Shown here piece after piece: positions 7,585-16,438 of a stretch of DNA of 64,000 nt (positions are counted from its first letter, which is position 1; each line of letters starts with the position of its first letter). The notes under the pieces were generated by a model. The model did no database searches, was not told the DNA's origin, and saw only the letters and a list, made by a program, of their open reading frames with translations. Origin of the DNA: an uncultured Holophagaceae bacterium (lineage in GTDB: Bacteria; Acidobacteriota; Holophagae; Holophagales; Holophagaceae); NCBI GenBank assembly GCA_903937385.1, contig CAIZZF010000014.1, positions 1 to 64,000 of the forward strand, in the 5' to 3' direction. A program made the position numbers and the translations under genes.

Positions 7585-8373
7585 ATGTCTGCCCCCCTCC
7601 GCTTCGAGATCGCTGACCGCGTCGCCACGCTGACGCTGGACCGGCCTGACCGACTGAATGCCCTGGTGCCCGAGATGAAGGAGGGCTTCGAGGAGGCCCT
7701 CGCCAAGGCGGCGGAGCCCGGTGTGAAGGTGCTGCTGCTGCGCGGCGCGGGCCGGGCCTTCTGCGCCGGGGGGGACATCGGCTGGATGGCCAAGGCCCTG
7801 GCCGAGGGCCGCTGGCCGGAGATGGAGGCCCTGCTGGACCTCGGCGCCTTCGTGGCCTGGGGCCTGGCGACCCTGCCCCGGCCCGTGGTGGCCGTGGTCC
7901 AGGGCCCGGCGGCGGGCGCCGGCATGAGCCTCGCGCTGGGCGCGGACCTGCGCCTGGCCGCGCCCGAGGCCGCCTTCAGCATGGCCTTTGTGAAGATCGG
8001 CCTGCACCCGGACTGGGGCGGCAGCGTGATGTTGGGGCGGCTCGTGAATGCCGCCATTGCCTCGGAGCTGATGCTGACCGGGGACACCCTGGGCGCCAGC
8101 CGGGCCCTGGAGCTGGGCCTGGTGAACCGGATCGTCCCAGCGGACCAGCTGGACGCCGAGGCCGAGGCCCTGGCCCGCCGCCTCGCCGCCGGTCCCGCGG
8201 CGACCTTCGCCCGCATCAAGGCCTCGGTGCTGCGAAACCAGGGGCTGGACGCGGACAGCCTCCGTGCCCGCCTGGAGGCCGAGGGCGCGCAGATGAAGGC
8301 CGCGATGCGCCATCCCGATGCCCAGGAGGGGCTGGCCGCCTTCCTGGAGAAGCGGGTACCTCGGTTCGCCTAG
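7585..8373 (+). CDS. Enoyl-CoA hydratase/isomerase family protein, PaaG-like
   Basis: A 262-residue crotonase-fold enzyme. The CoA oxyanion-hole segments (AFCAGGDIGWM, residues 58-68, and GPAAGAG, 107-113) are clear. Both glutamates of true enoyl-CoA hydratases are missing (S115 and F135 stand there), while D143 in HPDWGG matches the catalytic Asp of PaaG-type ring-epoxide or double-bond isomerases. An isomerase rather than a hydratase is therefore inferred; the substrate is unknown. GGGAG six bases before the ATG at 7585 selects this start over an in-frame ATG at 7564. It follows the amidotransferase gene by 41 bp. Confidence 0.85.
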   Translation: MSAPLRFEIADRVATLTLDRPDRLNALVPEMKEGFEEALAKAAEPGVKVLLLRGAGRAFCAGGDIGWMAKALAEGRWPEMEALLDLGAFVAWGLATLPRPVVAVVQGPAAGAGMSLALGADLRLAAPEAAFSMAFVKIGLHPDWGGSVMLGRLVNAAIASELMLTGDTLGASRALELGLVNRIVPADQLDAEAEALARRLAAGPAATFARIKASVLRNQGLDADSLRARLEAEGAQMKAAMRHPDAQEGLAAFLEKRVPRFA

Positions 8374-8392
8374 GGCGAGTCCTCCCGCAGAT

Positions 8393-8431
8393 GCTTGATT
8401 ATTTTCGGCATTGTATTAAATTATTATTTCT
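8393..8431 (+). promoter_or_regulatory. AT-rich upstream region of the Cys-rich gene
   Basis: About 39 bases with TTGATT, TATTAAATTATTATT and almost no G/C, in sharp contrast to the surrounding DNA. It directly precedes the ATG at 8432 and has no Shine-Dalgarno. It probably holds the promoter, and could be an operator for a metal-responsive repressor; no clear dyad was found. Confidence 0.4.
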
Positions 8432-8734
8432 ATGCAGCCCGTCCTCACCATCTGCGCCGACTGCGAGCGCCGGGCTCTGCGCCGCCCCCGGCAGGGCCGG
8501 GCCATGACCGAGGCCCTGCGCTGTCTAGCCCTGCTCCTGCTGAACCGGAAGCGGTTCCAGGGGCTCCAGATCGTCCGTGAGCACTGCCTCCAGAATTGCC
8601 CTCTGGGCCGGGTCTGCGTGACCCTGAAGCAGGACGGGTGCGAGAGCCGCCATCATCTGGCCGCGGAGGACGATCTCAAGGCCGTGGTCCGGCGGCTGGT
8701 GCGCCCGCCCAAGTCGAAGCCGAGCCCGATCTGA
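8432..8734 (+). CDS. Small Cys-rich protein, resembles metal-binding DUF1636/thioredoxin-like ferredoxins
   Basis: A 100-residue protein with C8xxC11 near the start and a CxxxCxxxxxC cluster in the middle (HCLQNCPLGRVC), then another Cys. The spacing recalls the small [2Fe-2S] thioredoxin-fold or DUF1636 metal-binding proteins, but the match is only by eye. Redox or metal handling is inferred. The start codon has an A/T-rich leader and no ribosome site, suggesting special regulation or a leaderless transcript. It converges with the Ser/Thr kinase gene 13 bp downstream. Confidence 0.6.
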   Translation: MQPVLTICADCERRALRRPRQGRAMTEALRCLALLLLNRKRFQGLQIVREHCLQNCPLGRVCVTLKQDGCESRHHLAAEDDLKAVVRRLVRPPKSKPSPI

Positions 8735-8747
8735 ACCCCGGAACGCA

Positions 8748-11552
8748 CTAGGGGCGACCCCCACCCAGGAGTTCAGTCCGCAGCAGATCAAGCTCGGCCC
8801 GGGTCTCGGGGGCCTGCCGCTTGGGATCCGCCAGGGCCTTGGCCACTTCCTGGAGCGCCACTTCCCGCTCGCCGAAGCGCAGGGCCGACCAGGCCAGGGC
8901 CCGGTGCACATAGGGCGAGTCCAGGCTCCCCGAGGGGATCTGCGCCAGCAGATTCGCCGCGGCCTTCGCATCGGGGCGAGGCTGGCGTAGGAGGCACTCC
9001 GCCAGCCCAGCCTGGGCATCCCGGCGCACCCCGGGCGTCACCCCGGCGGGCAGCAGCTCCAGCGCCCGCTGGTAGCCCTCCCGGGCCTCCTTGAAGTGGC
9101 GCTGGAGGCGCTCCACCTCCGCGCCGTAGAACTGGCACTCCGCTTCGACGGTCCGGAGGCCCACGGCCTTGGCTTTTGCCAAAGCCCGGCCATGGAAGTC
9201 GACGGCTTCCAGGATCTGGCCCTTCATCTGGGCCAGGATGCCCAGGTTCCGGAGACAGGAGATCTGCCCGTTCTGGTCACCCACGGACTCCCGGGCAGCC
9301 AAGGCGCGGCTGAGCAAGCTCTCGGCGCCGGGTAGGTCCCGTGTCATGAGAGCGATGACCCCCAAGTTGTTCAGGGCCAGGGCCTCGCCCCAGCGATTGC
9401 CCAGGCCCTGGTGGAGCTTCAGGTTGCTGTGATAGAGAGCAGCCGCGGTGCCGAGGTCGCCATTCTTGAGGGCCAGGTTCGCCAGATTGTTCTGGGCCAG
9501 GGACAGGTAGAACTGATCACCCGTCTGCTGGCTGAGCTGGAGGGACCGGTCGTAGAACCCCTGGGCCTCCCGGAGCTGGCCCCGCTCTGCCGCGATGAGT
9601 CCCAGGTGGTTATAGGCGATGGTCTCGCCATCCCGGTCACCGATCTCGAGCGCCATGGCCAGGGAGGCTTCCCGCAGCCGCTGGGCCTCGTCCAACCGGC
9701 CCAGGTCCTTGGCCAGGTAGGCCTGCAGCCCCAGGGCGCGGCCCTCGGCCCAGCGATCCCCCGTGGCCCGGGCGGACATGAGAGCCCAGTTCGCCACGGC
9801 CGGGGCATACTCCCGGCCCAGGCGCCGGAGGCAGGCGGCGTAGCCGGAGACTGCGCTGGAGAAGCCCGGTGCCTGCATGGCGGCCTCGCGCAGGAAGGGT
9901 TCGCTGCCCTTGAAGTCCCCCTTCAGGAATAGCGATTTCCCGTTGGCGTAGGCAGAGAAGACTTCGGGGGGGATGGGCTGGCTCCGGGTGGCGCTGGACC
10001 GCAGCGGATCCACCTTCCGCAGCAGGTCGTGGGCGGCGGGATCCACCAGGGCATAGGGCGCGAAAGCCCCGACCCGGGGAGCCTTCACGACTCCGGAGGC
10101 CCGCGCCCGCCCGGCCTGGTCCACCAGCTCGTAGGTGAGCAGGTGCGCGGGGCCCGCAGGGTCCTGGCTCAGCGTGCCCCGCAGCAGAAGCCGGACGCCC
10201 AGGGCCTGGGCGATCCGTACCTGCCCGGCAGATTCCTGGGCCTCGGCAGGGTTCAGCCGGAAGCCGGTGATGGCCCGGCTGACGGCCTCGGACTCCACCA
10301 CCGCCAAGCGATGGGAGCCCTGCAGGGCATTGGCCAGGAGCTCGGTCATGCCAACGCTCACCACGGCATCCAGGGTGGAATCCCCGGTGAGGTTGCGGAT
10401 GGGCATGACCGCCATGCGGGGGGCGTGGTCCTGCCCCAGGTCCGCGATGATGCTGCGGCCGAAGAGGTAGTAGCCAGGCCCAGCGAGGAGGATGAGGGCG
10501 GCCATGCTGCCTGCGGCCCACCAGCCCGCCGGGGTGCGGGTCAGGTGGCGGGACAGGACCGCCGCCACCTCGCTGGCGCTGGGGCGCTTCTGGGGGTCCT
10601 TCCGGAGCATGGCGCGCAGCAGCGCCGCGATCTTGCGCGGGAGCTTGCGACCCCGCAGGGTCTTGGGCCTGTCATCGAGGGTGGCCACCATCCGGGCCTG
10701 CCCCTCCCCAGGGAAGGGGTGATCCCCCAGCAGCAGCTCCCAGGCCACCACTCCCAGGGAGAAGATGTCGCTGGGCGGCCCGACCCGCCGCCCCCGCATC
10801 TGCTCCGGTGAAGCGTAGGTGGGACTGCCCATGAAGGTGCCCACTTCCGTGAGCTCCCCCCAGGGGGGCGGTGAGGGCACCGAAGACGATCCCGGGTCGG
10901 TCAGCTCCTCGCCCAGCGGCGCCCCGGTCGCTCCCACCGTCTGCCCCGCGGCGGCCGCACCCTTCAGCAACTGGAGGTTGGGGGCTGGCCCGGTCGCCAG
11001 CTGGACACCGGAGTTGCTCTCGTCGACCAGCCGCGCCAGGCCGAAGTCCAGCACCTTGACTTGACTCGAGGCATCCAGCATGACGTTGCTGGGTTTCAGG
11101 TCCCGGTGGACGATGCCCTTGGCGTGGGCGGCTTCCAGGGCATGCGCGATGGACCGCAGCGCCTGCAGCTTCTGGCGCAGGTCCATGCGCGGAGCTGCGG
11201 CCAGGAGCGTCTCGCCCTCGATGAACTCCATGGCGATGAAGGCGCTGTCGCGGGCCTCGACCCAGTCATGCACCTGGCAGACGTTGCCGTGGTTGAGCTG
11301 GGCCAGGGCCATGGCCTCCCGGCGGAAGCGGCCGGTGGAGGCCACCTGCCCGTCGTGCCCCAGGCGGATGGCCTTGAGGGCGACTTTCCGCTCCAGCACG
11401 GGATCCCAGGCCAGGTAGACCGCTCCCATGCCGCCCTGGCCCAGCAGGTTCCGGACCTGGAAGCGGCCGACCTCGGTGCCGGGAGCCAGCCGCAGCAGGT
11501 CGGGCGACCTGGGCGTGGTGGCGTCGGAGGGCTCGGAGTCGGAGGGGTGCAT
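8748..11552 (-). CDS. Transmembrane Ser/Thr protein kinase with TolB/FlgO-like and TPR domains
   Basis: A 934-residue receptor kinase. Residues 28-340 form the kinase: glycine loop GQGGMGAVY, Lys60, HRDLKPSN (D151), DFG 169-171 and SPEQM 248-252. Between DFG and the SPEQM block lie about 80 residues instead of the usual 30, a Ser/Thr/Pro/Ala-rich insertion in the activation segment. One membrane helix follows (343-365). The rest would be outside the cytoplasm: a segment (MAVMPIRNLTGDS) like TolB/FlgO-type N-terminal folds, then at least six TPR-like repeats. It may sense periplasmic protein partners. The ATG at 11552 (AGG 7 bases upstream) is preferred over an in-frame TTG at 11576. Confidence 0.88.
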   Translation of the reverse strand: MHPSDSEPSDATTPRSPDLLRLAPGTEVGRFQVRNLLGQGGMGAVYLAWDPVLERKVALKAIRLGHDGQVASTGRFRREAMALAQLNHGNVCQVHDWVEARDSAFIAMEFIEGETLLAAAPRMDLRQKLQALRSIAHALEAAHAKGIVHRDLKPSNVMLDASSQVKVLDFGLARLVDESNSGVQLATGPAPNLQLLKGAAAAGQTVGATGAPLGEELTDPGSSSVPSPPPWGELTEVGTFMGSPTYASPEQMRGRRVGPPSDIFSLGVVAWELLLGDHPFPGEGQARMVATLDDRPKTLRGRKLPRKIAALLRAMLRKDPQKRPSASEVAAVLSRHLTRTPAGWWAAGSMAALILLAGPGYYLFGRSIIADLGQDHAPRMAVMPIRNLTGDSTLDAVVSVGMTELLANALQGSHRLAVVESEAVSRAITGFRLNPAEAQESAGQVRIAQALGVRLLLRGTLSQDPAGPAHLLTYELVDQAGRARASGVVKAPRVGAFAPYALVDPAAHDLLRKVDPLRSSATRSQPIPPEVFSAYANGKSLFLKGDFKGSEPFLREAAMQAPGFSSAVSGYAACLRRLGREYAPAVANWALMSARATGDRWAEGRALGLQAYLAKDLGRLDEAQRLREASLAMALEIGDRDGETIAYNHLGLIAAERGQLREAQGFYDRSLQLSQQTGDQFYLSLAQNNLANLALKNGDLGTAAALYHSNLKLHQGLGNRWGEALALNNLGVIALMTRDLPGAESLLSRALAARESVGDQNGQISCLRNLGILAQMKGQILEAVDFHGRALAKAKAVGLRTVEAECQFYGAEVERLQRHFKEAREGYQRALELLPAGVTPGVRRDAQAGLAECLLRQPRPDAKAAANLLAQIPSGSLDSPYVHRALAWSALRFGEREVALQEVAKALADPKRQAPETRAELDLLRTELLGGGRP

Positions 11553-11608
11553 CGTTCTGCCTGGCAAGGGGCTCAAGACATGGGTCAGGGGGCTTCAGGG
11601 CTGGCGGG

Positions 11609-11911
11609 TTATCGCGCCCCCCGGGTCTGGGCGGCCTCGATCAGTTCCTTGATGCGGCGGGCATCGGCCTTCCCATGGCCGTGGCTGGTGAGGGGATCAC
11701 TGCCGCCGGTGCTCTCCACGAGAATGTCCGACCACAGCAGCCCGGTGTCGATGCGGACACTGGCCACCTTGGACAGGTGGATGCTGATCTCGTTCAGCGT
11801 GAACCAGGAGCGCTTGCGGCGCACCACCGCGGCGTCCGTGACCTCGATGACCGTGGCGAAGAGGTGGTTGCCCTTGGTCCAGCGGCTGGCCTGGAAGGTC
11901 TCGGTGGCCAT
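11609..11911 (-). CDS. Small PH-domain-like protein
   Basis: A 100-residue protein of beta-strand character (HLFATVIEVTDAAVVRRKRSWFTLNEISIHLSKVASVRIDTGLLWSDILVEST) resembling bacterial PH (bPH) domains. A Gly/His segment and a helical KADARRIKELIEAAQ end follow, typical of such domains. Its ATG overlaps the stop of the transketolase subunit gene (ATGA), so the two are cotranslated. Role unknown. Confidence 0.65.
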   Translation of the reverse strand: MATETFQASRWTKGNHLFATVIEVTDAAVVRRKRSWFTLNEISIHLSKVASVRIDTGLLWSDILVESTGGSDPLTSHGHGKADARRIKELIEAAQTRGAR

Positions 11912-12879
11912 CAGAGCGCGGACTTGGCCGCGGCGGCCACGGCCTGGGGCGTGATGCCGTAGGCTGCCAGCAGCTGGTCGGGCTTGCCGCTCTGGCCGAA
12001 CTGGTCCTGCACGCCCACGCGGCGGACCGGCATGGGATGGGCTGCGGAGAGCACCTCGGCGACGATGCCCCCGAGGCCGCCATGGGCCTGGTGCTCTTCA
12101 CAGGTGACCACGGCGCGATGGGTGCGAGCCAGGGCCACCAGCGTGTCCTGGTCGAAGGGCTTGAGGGTGGGCGTGTGCAGCACGGTGGCCTCGATGCCCT
12201 CGGCGGCCAGCAGCTCCGCGGCATCCAGACAGATGCTGGTGCCGAGCCCGCAGCCCACCAGCAGCACGTCCTTGCCGGCGCGCATCACCACGGCCTTGCC
12301 GATCTGGAACTGGTAGTCCTCGCCGTGGATGCGCGGGAACTTGTCGCGGGTGAGGCGGATGTAGACCGGGCCCTGGTGGGCGTAGGCAGCGCGCACGGCC
12401 TGCCGGGTCTCGCGGCCATCCGCCGGGGAAAGGACCGTCATGCCGGGGATCATGCGCATGAGGGCCAGATCCTCCAGGCACTGGTGGGTGCCGCCGTCCT
12501 CGCCGACAGTGAGGCCGGCGTGGGTGGCGACGATCTTCACGTTCTGCTGGCCCAGGCCCACCGCCTGACGCACGATCTCGTAGGCACGGCCCGTGGCGAA
12601 CATGGCGAAGGTGCTCAGGAAGGGCACCACGCCCGTGGTGGCGGCGCCGGCGGCGGCGGCCACCATGCCCTGCTCCGCCGCGCCCATGTTGAAGAAGCGC
12701 TCCGGAAAGGCTTTGGCGAACTTGCCCGTGCGGGTGGAACCAGCCAGGTCAGCGTCGAAGACCACGATGTTCGCCCCCTCGTTCCCCAGTTCCACCAGGG
12801 TGTCTCCGTAGGCATCCCGCAGGCTGTCCATCGCGCCACCGGTCTTGCCGCCCACCCCCGCCGTCTCCAACCCCGCCAT
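11911..12879 (-). CDS. Transketolase, C-terminal subunit
   Basis: A 322-residue protein covering the pyrimidine-binding and C-terminal domains of a split transketolase. The thiamine-diphosphate Glu region is present (FNMGAAEQGMVAAAAGAA), as are FATGRAYEIVRQ, GEDGGTHQ and the C-terminal GGLGGIVAEVL block. Partner N-terminal subunits bind the diphosphate and metal; none is next to this gene. The start at 12879 has GGAG 6 bases upstream and lies downstream of a TAGAAT box; the ATG at 12903 overlaps that box and is rejected. A PH-like gene follows with a 4-bp overlap. Sugar specificity (transketolase or a DXS-like role) cannot be set from this half alone. Confidence 0.88.
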   Translation of the reverse strand: MAGLETAGVGGKTGGAMDSLRDAYGDTLVELGNEGANIVVFDADLAGSTRTGKFAKAFPERFFNMGAAEQGMVAAAAGAATTGVVPFLSTFAMFATGRAYEIVRQAVGLGQQNVKIVATHAGLTVGEDGGTHQCLEDLALMRMIPGMTVLSPADGRETRQAVRAAYAHQGPVYIRLTRDKFPRIHGEDYQFQIGKAVVMRAGKDVLLVGCGLGTSICLDAAELLAAEGIEATVLHTPTLKPFDQDTLVALARTHRAVVTCEEHQAHGGLGGIVAEVLSAAHPMPVRRVGVQDQFGQSGKPDQLLAAYGITPQAVAAAAKSAL

Positions 12880-12901
12880 GCCTGCTCCTGTCAAAACGTC
12901 C

Positions 12902-12907
12902 ATTCTA
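12902..12907 (-). promoter_or_regulatory. Candidate -10 box of the transketolase operon (TAGAAT)
   Basis: TAGAATGG on the minus strand, 22 bases before the chosen start and directly before the GGAG ribosome site. The upstream in-frame ATG (12903) is part of this box, which argues against its use. Confidence 0.5.
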
Positions 12908-12953
12908 CGCGAGGCGGAGCCCCGCTGGGCGGACCGCTTCCCCGGGCGCCGGG

Positions 12954-12959
12954 TAGACT
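12954..12959 (+). promoter_or_regulatory. Candidate -10 box, six bases from the start codon
   Basis: TAGACT ends exactly six bases before the ATG of the membrane-protein gene. Transcription would begin at or next to the start codon, giving a leaderless mRNA. CGGACC at 12930-12935 is a weak possible -35. Confidence 0.4.
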
Positions 12960-12965
12960 CGAGCC

Positions 12966-13964
12966 ATGGCCTTGCGCGTCCCTTTCTCGAGCCTGCTCTG
13001 GGGCGTCTTCGTCGCCCTGGGCGGCGCCGTCCTGGTCTTGCGCCTGCGGCAGCCGGGGCACCCGGCCCTGCCTGGACTGACCGCCGCCCTGTTGTTGCTG
13101 CTGGCCCTGCGGCTGGCTGCCATGCTGCTGGACTGGTGGGCGGGTCGGCTGCCCCCCACCCGGCTGCTGCTGCCCGCGGTCCTGCTGATCGAGGGCCTGG
13201 GGCTGGCCATGGCGGGAGCCTCCCCGGCCGCCACCGCCGTCCGCTTCGCCACGGCAGCCGGGCTGGAAGTCCTGCTCCTGGTGCTGGCGATCCGGACCCT
13301 GCGCCAGACCCGGGCCCTGCTCGGGCACTGGCCCGAGGACCGCATCGCCACCGCCTTCTCGGCCTTCGTGCCAGCCCGGGCCGCGCGGCTCATGGCCCTG
13401 GAGCTGGTGATGCTCGGCAGCGCACTTCACTTCCTCGTCGGGGGCTACCGCCAGGAGGCTCCGGAGGGCTTCACCCACCACCGGGAAGCCGCCCTCCGCG
13501 CCATCCTTCCGGCCCTGCCGCTGATGATCCCGGGCGATTTCCTCCTGACGAGCACGCTCCTCAAGGGCATGGCGCCCTGGCTGCGCTGGCTGCTGCATGG
13601 TTCCAGTGCCTATGGGGTGCTCTGGCTGGTCGGCTTCTACGCCACCCTCAAGGCCCGTCCCCATCAGCTGCAAGACGGCCGCCTGGAGCTGCACCTGGGC
13701 CTCCTGAAGTCGGCCACCCTGCCCGCGAGCCTGGTGCTCTCCGCCTCACCCATGCCCAGCTTCGACGATGACTGGGCTCGCCATGGCTACCTGAAGGGCG
13801 TGGAGAAGCTGGTGGCCAAGGGCAACACGATCCTCGAACTGAGGCTCTCTGCGCCGGTCCAGGTGATGGGCCTCCTGGGTCCCGGCCGCCCCACGGACCG
13901 CCTCGCGGTCTCCGTGGACGATCCCTCGGCCTTCCTCGTCGCCCTGGGGCGACCGTGCGCCTGA
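12966..13964 (+). CDS. Integral membrane protein of unknown function
   Basis: A 332-residue protein. Its first 240 residues contain roughly seven hydrophobic helices, many Leu/Ala/Gly; the last 80 residues are soluble, with a mixed alpha/beta look ending in a short segment of a possible binding domain (LELRLSAPVQVMGLLGPGRPTDRLAVSVDDP). No recognised motif. The ATG sits six bases after a TAGACT box and has no Shine-Dalgarno. Its stop overlaps the GTG of hrpB by 10 bp, so it is translated together with the helicase. Confidence 0.8.
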   Translation: MALRVPFSSLLWGVFVALGGAVLVLRLRQPGHPALPGLTAALLLLLALRLAAMLLDWWAGRLPPTRLLLPAVLLIEGLGLAMAGASPAATAVRFATAAGLEVLLLVLAIRTLRQTRALLGHWPEDRIATAFSAFVPARAARLMALELVMLGSALHFLVGGYRQEAPEGFTHHREAALRAILPALPLMIPGDFLLTSTLLKGMAPWLRWLLHGSSAYGVLWLVGFYATLKARPHQLQDGRLELHLGLLKSATLPASLVLSASPMPSFDDDWARHGYLKGVEKLVAKGNTILELRLSAPVQVMGLLGPGRPTDRLAVSVDDPSAFLVALGRPCA

Positions 13965-16423
13965 GCCTGCCCATCGATCCCCTCTTGCCCGCCCTCGTGG
14001 AGAGCCTGCAGTCACGGCCGAACCTGGTGCTGCAGGCGGATCCCGGCGCCGGCAAGACCACCCGGGTGCCGCCGGCCCTGCTGGACGCGGGGCTTCTGGG
14101 CGCCGGCGAGTGCTGGATCCTGGAGCCCCGGCGACTGGCCGCGCGGCTGGCGGCGACCCGGGTCGCCGAGGAGCTGGGCGAGTCCCTGGGCCAGCGGGCG
14201 GGCTACGCGGTGCGCTTCGAGCAGAAGGTGTCCCGGGAGACGCGCCTGCGCTTCGTCACCGAAGGCCTGCTGCTGCGGCGGCTGCAGGGAGACCCACTGC
14301 TGAAGGGCATCGCGGCCGTGGTGCTCGACGAGTTCCACGAGCGCCACCTGCACACGGACCTGGCCCTCACCCTGCTGCGGCGCCTGCAGCGAGCCCAGCG
14401 GCCCGACCTGCGGCTGCTGGTCATGTCCGCCACCCTGGACCCGGGCCCCGTGGCGGGCTACCTGGATGCGGCGGTTCTGCAGAGCGAGGGGCGCAGCTTT
14501 CCTGTGGAGACCACCTTCCTGCCCCGGCCCGACGACCGGCCCGTGGAACTCCAAGTCGCCGAGGCCCTCGACCGCCTCTACGGCGAGGGGCTGCGGGAGC
14601 ACACCCTGGTCTTCCTGCCGGGCGCCGCGGAGATCCGCGCCTGCCTGAAGGGCTGCGAAGCCGTGGCCACGCGCCGGGGCCTGAGCCTGCGCCCCCTGCA
14701 CGGCGAGCTCTCCCCGGACGCGCAGGCCCACGCCCTGGGTGCCAGCGACCAGCCGAAGGTCATCCTGAGCACCAACGTGGCCGAGAGCTCCGTCACCCTC
14801 GACGGCATCGGCGCCGTCGTGGACTCGGGCCTGGGTCGCGAGGCCTCGCACTCGCCCTGGTCCGGCCTGTCCGGGCTGCGCACCGTGCGCATCAGCCAGG
14901 CCCGCTGCATCCAGCGCACAGGCCGGGCGGGACGCACGGGGCCGGGCCGCTGTCTCCGCCTCTACCCCGAGGCCGACTATGCGGCCCGACCGGCCTTCGA
15001 CACCCCGGAGCTCCAGCGCGCAGATCTGGCCGAGCCGCTGCTGTCCTTGCACGGCATGGGCATCGGGGACCCCGCGGGGCTGGCCTGGTTCGAGCCGCCG
15101 CCCGAGACCTCCATGGGCGCTGCCGAGGCCCTGCTGGCGCGCCTGGGCGCCCTGGAGAACGGGACGTTGACCCCCCTCGGTCGGCGCATGGCGGACCTGC
15201 CCCTGCACCCACGCCTGGCCCGGCTGGCCGTGGCGGGCGCCGACCTGGGCATCCCCCAGCTGGCCCTGCGCGCCGCGGCCCTGCTGGAGTCCGGCAGCCT
15301 CTCGGCCCGGCAGGGCCTGGACCGGGCTCCGGTGAAGACGGGCCATGGCGCCGACTCGGACCTGCTGCTGCGCCTGGACCAGTTCGAGGAGGCCGGGGCC
15401 GCGGGCTTCGGCGCCGGGGCCTGCCGGGCCGCGGGCCTCGATGCGGCGGCGGTGCAGCGGGCGCGGCGGGCCGTGCAGTCCCTGGCCCGCCTGCTGCCCT
15501 CCCCCGCCGAGCCTGCCGATGCCGAGCTGCGGCTGCTGCAGGCCCTGCTCCGGGCCTACCCAGACCGGGTGGGTCAGCTCTCCGCCAACGGCACCTGCGC
15601 CTTTGCCGGCGGCGGTGGCGCGCGGCTGGACCCGGGCAGCCGGGTGCGCCGGCCGGGCCTGATCCTGGCCCTGGAGGCCGAGGCCGTGAAGCAGGGCACC
15701 GGTGGCCAGACCCTGATCCGCCTGGCCTCCCGCTGCGAGGGGGACTGGCTGCTGGAGGCCTTCCCGGAGCGCCTGGAGGCCGTGGACGAGGTGCTCTTCA
15801 ACCCCGGCGCGGCCCGGGTGGAGCGGCGCTCCGAGATCCGCTACGACGGGCTCTCCATCGACAGCAGCCGGGGTCCCGCGGACCCCGGCGATCCCCGGGT
15901 GGCCGCCCTGCTCGCCGAGGCCCTCCGGGACCGCCCTCTGGACGAGGTACCCGCCCGGTTCCTGGCCCGCCTCGCCTTCCTCCGGAAGCACCGGCCGGAC
16001 CTGGCCCTGCCCGAGGACCTGCTGGGACCCCTCCTGGCCGGCGCCTGCGCAGGTCGAACCACCCTCCGGGAGGTCCAGGACGTGGACTGGCCCCAGGCCT
16101 TCCGCCACGCGTTCCCCCCGGAGACCCTCCGCCTGCTGGAGGCCTGGGCCCCGGAGACCATCCAGCTGCCCAAGGGCCGCCCCACCAAGGTGCACTACGA
16201 GGACGACCCCCCCTGGATCGCCTCCCGCCTCCAGGAGTTCTGGGGGCTCAAGAAGACCCCGACCGTGGCCGGGGGCGCGGTGCCCCTGGTGCTCCACCTG
16301 CTGGCGCCCAACATGCGGGCTCTGCAGGTGACCACGGACCTCGCGGGGTTCTGGCAGCGGGCCTACAAGGAACTGCGGCCAGCCCTGTCCCGCCGCTACC
16401 CCAAGCACCACTGGCCCGAATAG
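13955..16423 (+). CDS. hrpB: ATP-dependent helicase HrpB
   Basis: An 822-residue DEAH/RHA-type helicase. Walker A ADPGAGKTT (28-36), the DEFH box D125-H128, SATLD (motif III), TNVAESSVTLDGI and the QRTGRAGRTGPG motif VI are all there. HrpB-type C-terminal blocks (winged helix, ratchet and a HrpB_C-like domain near LPKGRPTKVHYEDDPPWIASRLQEFWG) complete a normal family length (about 820). It unwinds RNA or RNA:DNA in the cytoplasm; its cell role is poorly defined. The GTG start overlaps the upstream gene by 10 bp. Confidence 0.93.
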   Translation: MRLSLPIDPLLPALVESLQSRPNLVLQADPGAGKTTRVPPALLDAGLLGAGECWILEPRRLAARLAATRVAEELGESLGQRAGYAVRFEQKVSRETRLRFVTEGLLLRRLQGDPLLKGIAAVVLDEFHERHLHTDLALTLLRRLQRAQRPDLRLLVMSATLDPGPVAGYLDAAVLQSEGRSFPVETTFLPRPDDRPVELQVAEALDRLYGEGLREHTLVFLPGAAEIRACLKGCEAVATRRGLSLRPLHGELSPDAQAHALGASDQPKVILSTNVAESSVTLDGIGAVVDSGLGREASHSPWSGLSGLRTVRISQARCIQRTGRAGRTGPGRCLRLYPEADYAARPAFDTPELQRADLAEPLLSLHGMGIGDPAGLAWFEPPPETSMGAAEALLARLGALENGTLTPLGRRMADLPLHPRLARLAVAGADLGIPQLALRAAALLESGSLSARQGLDRAPVKTGHGADSDLLLRLDQFEEAGAAGFGAGACRAAGLDAAAVQRARRAVQSLARLLPSPAEPADAELRLLQALLRAYPDRVGQLSANGTCAFAGGGGARLDPGSRVRRPGLILALEAEAVKQGTGGQTLIRLASRCEGDWLLEAFPERLEAVDEVLFNPGAARVERRSEIRYDGLSIDSSRGPADPGDPRVAALLAEALRDRPLDEVPARFLARLAFLRKHRPDLALPEDLLGPLLAGACAGRTTLREVQDVDWPQAFRHAFPPETLRLLEAWAPETIQLPKGRPTKVHYEDDPPWIASRLQEFWGLKKTPTVAGGAVPLVLHLLAPNMRALQVTTDLAGFWQRAYKELRPALSRRYPKHHWPE

Positions 16424-16438
16424 GCACCCCTCCTGCGC

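Noticed and set aside
12903-12903. Longer start of the transketolase subunit at 12903
   Set aside because: That ATG is part of a TAGAATG -10-like box, and a good ribosome site lies before 12879.
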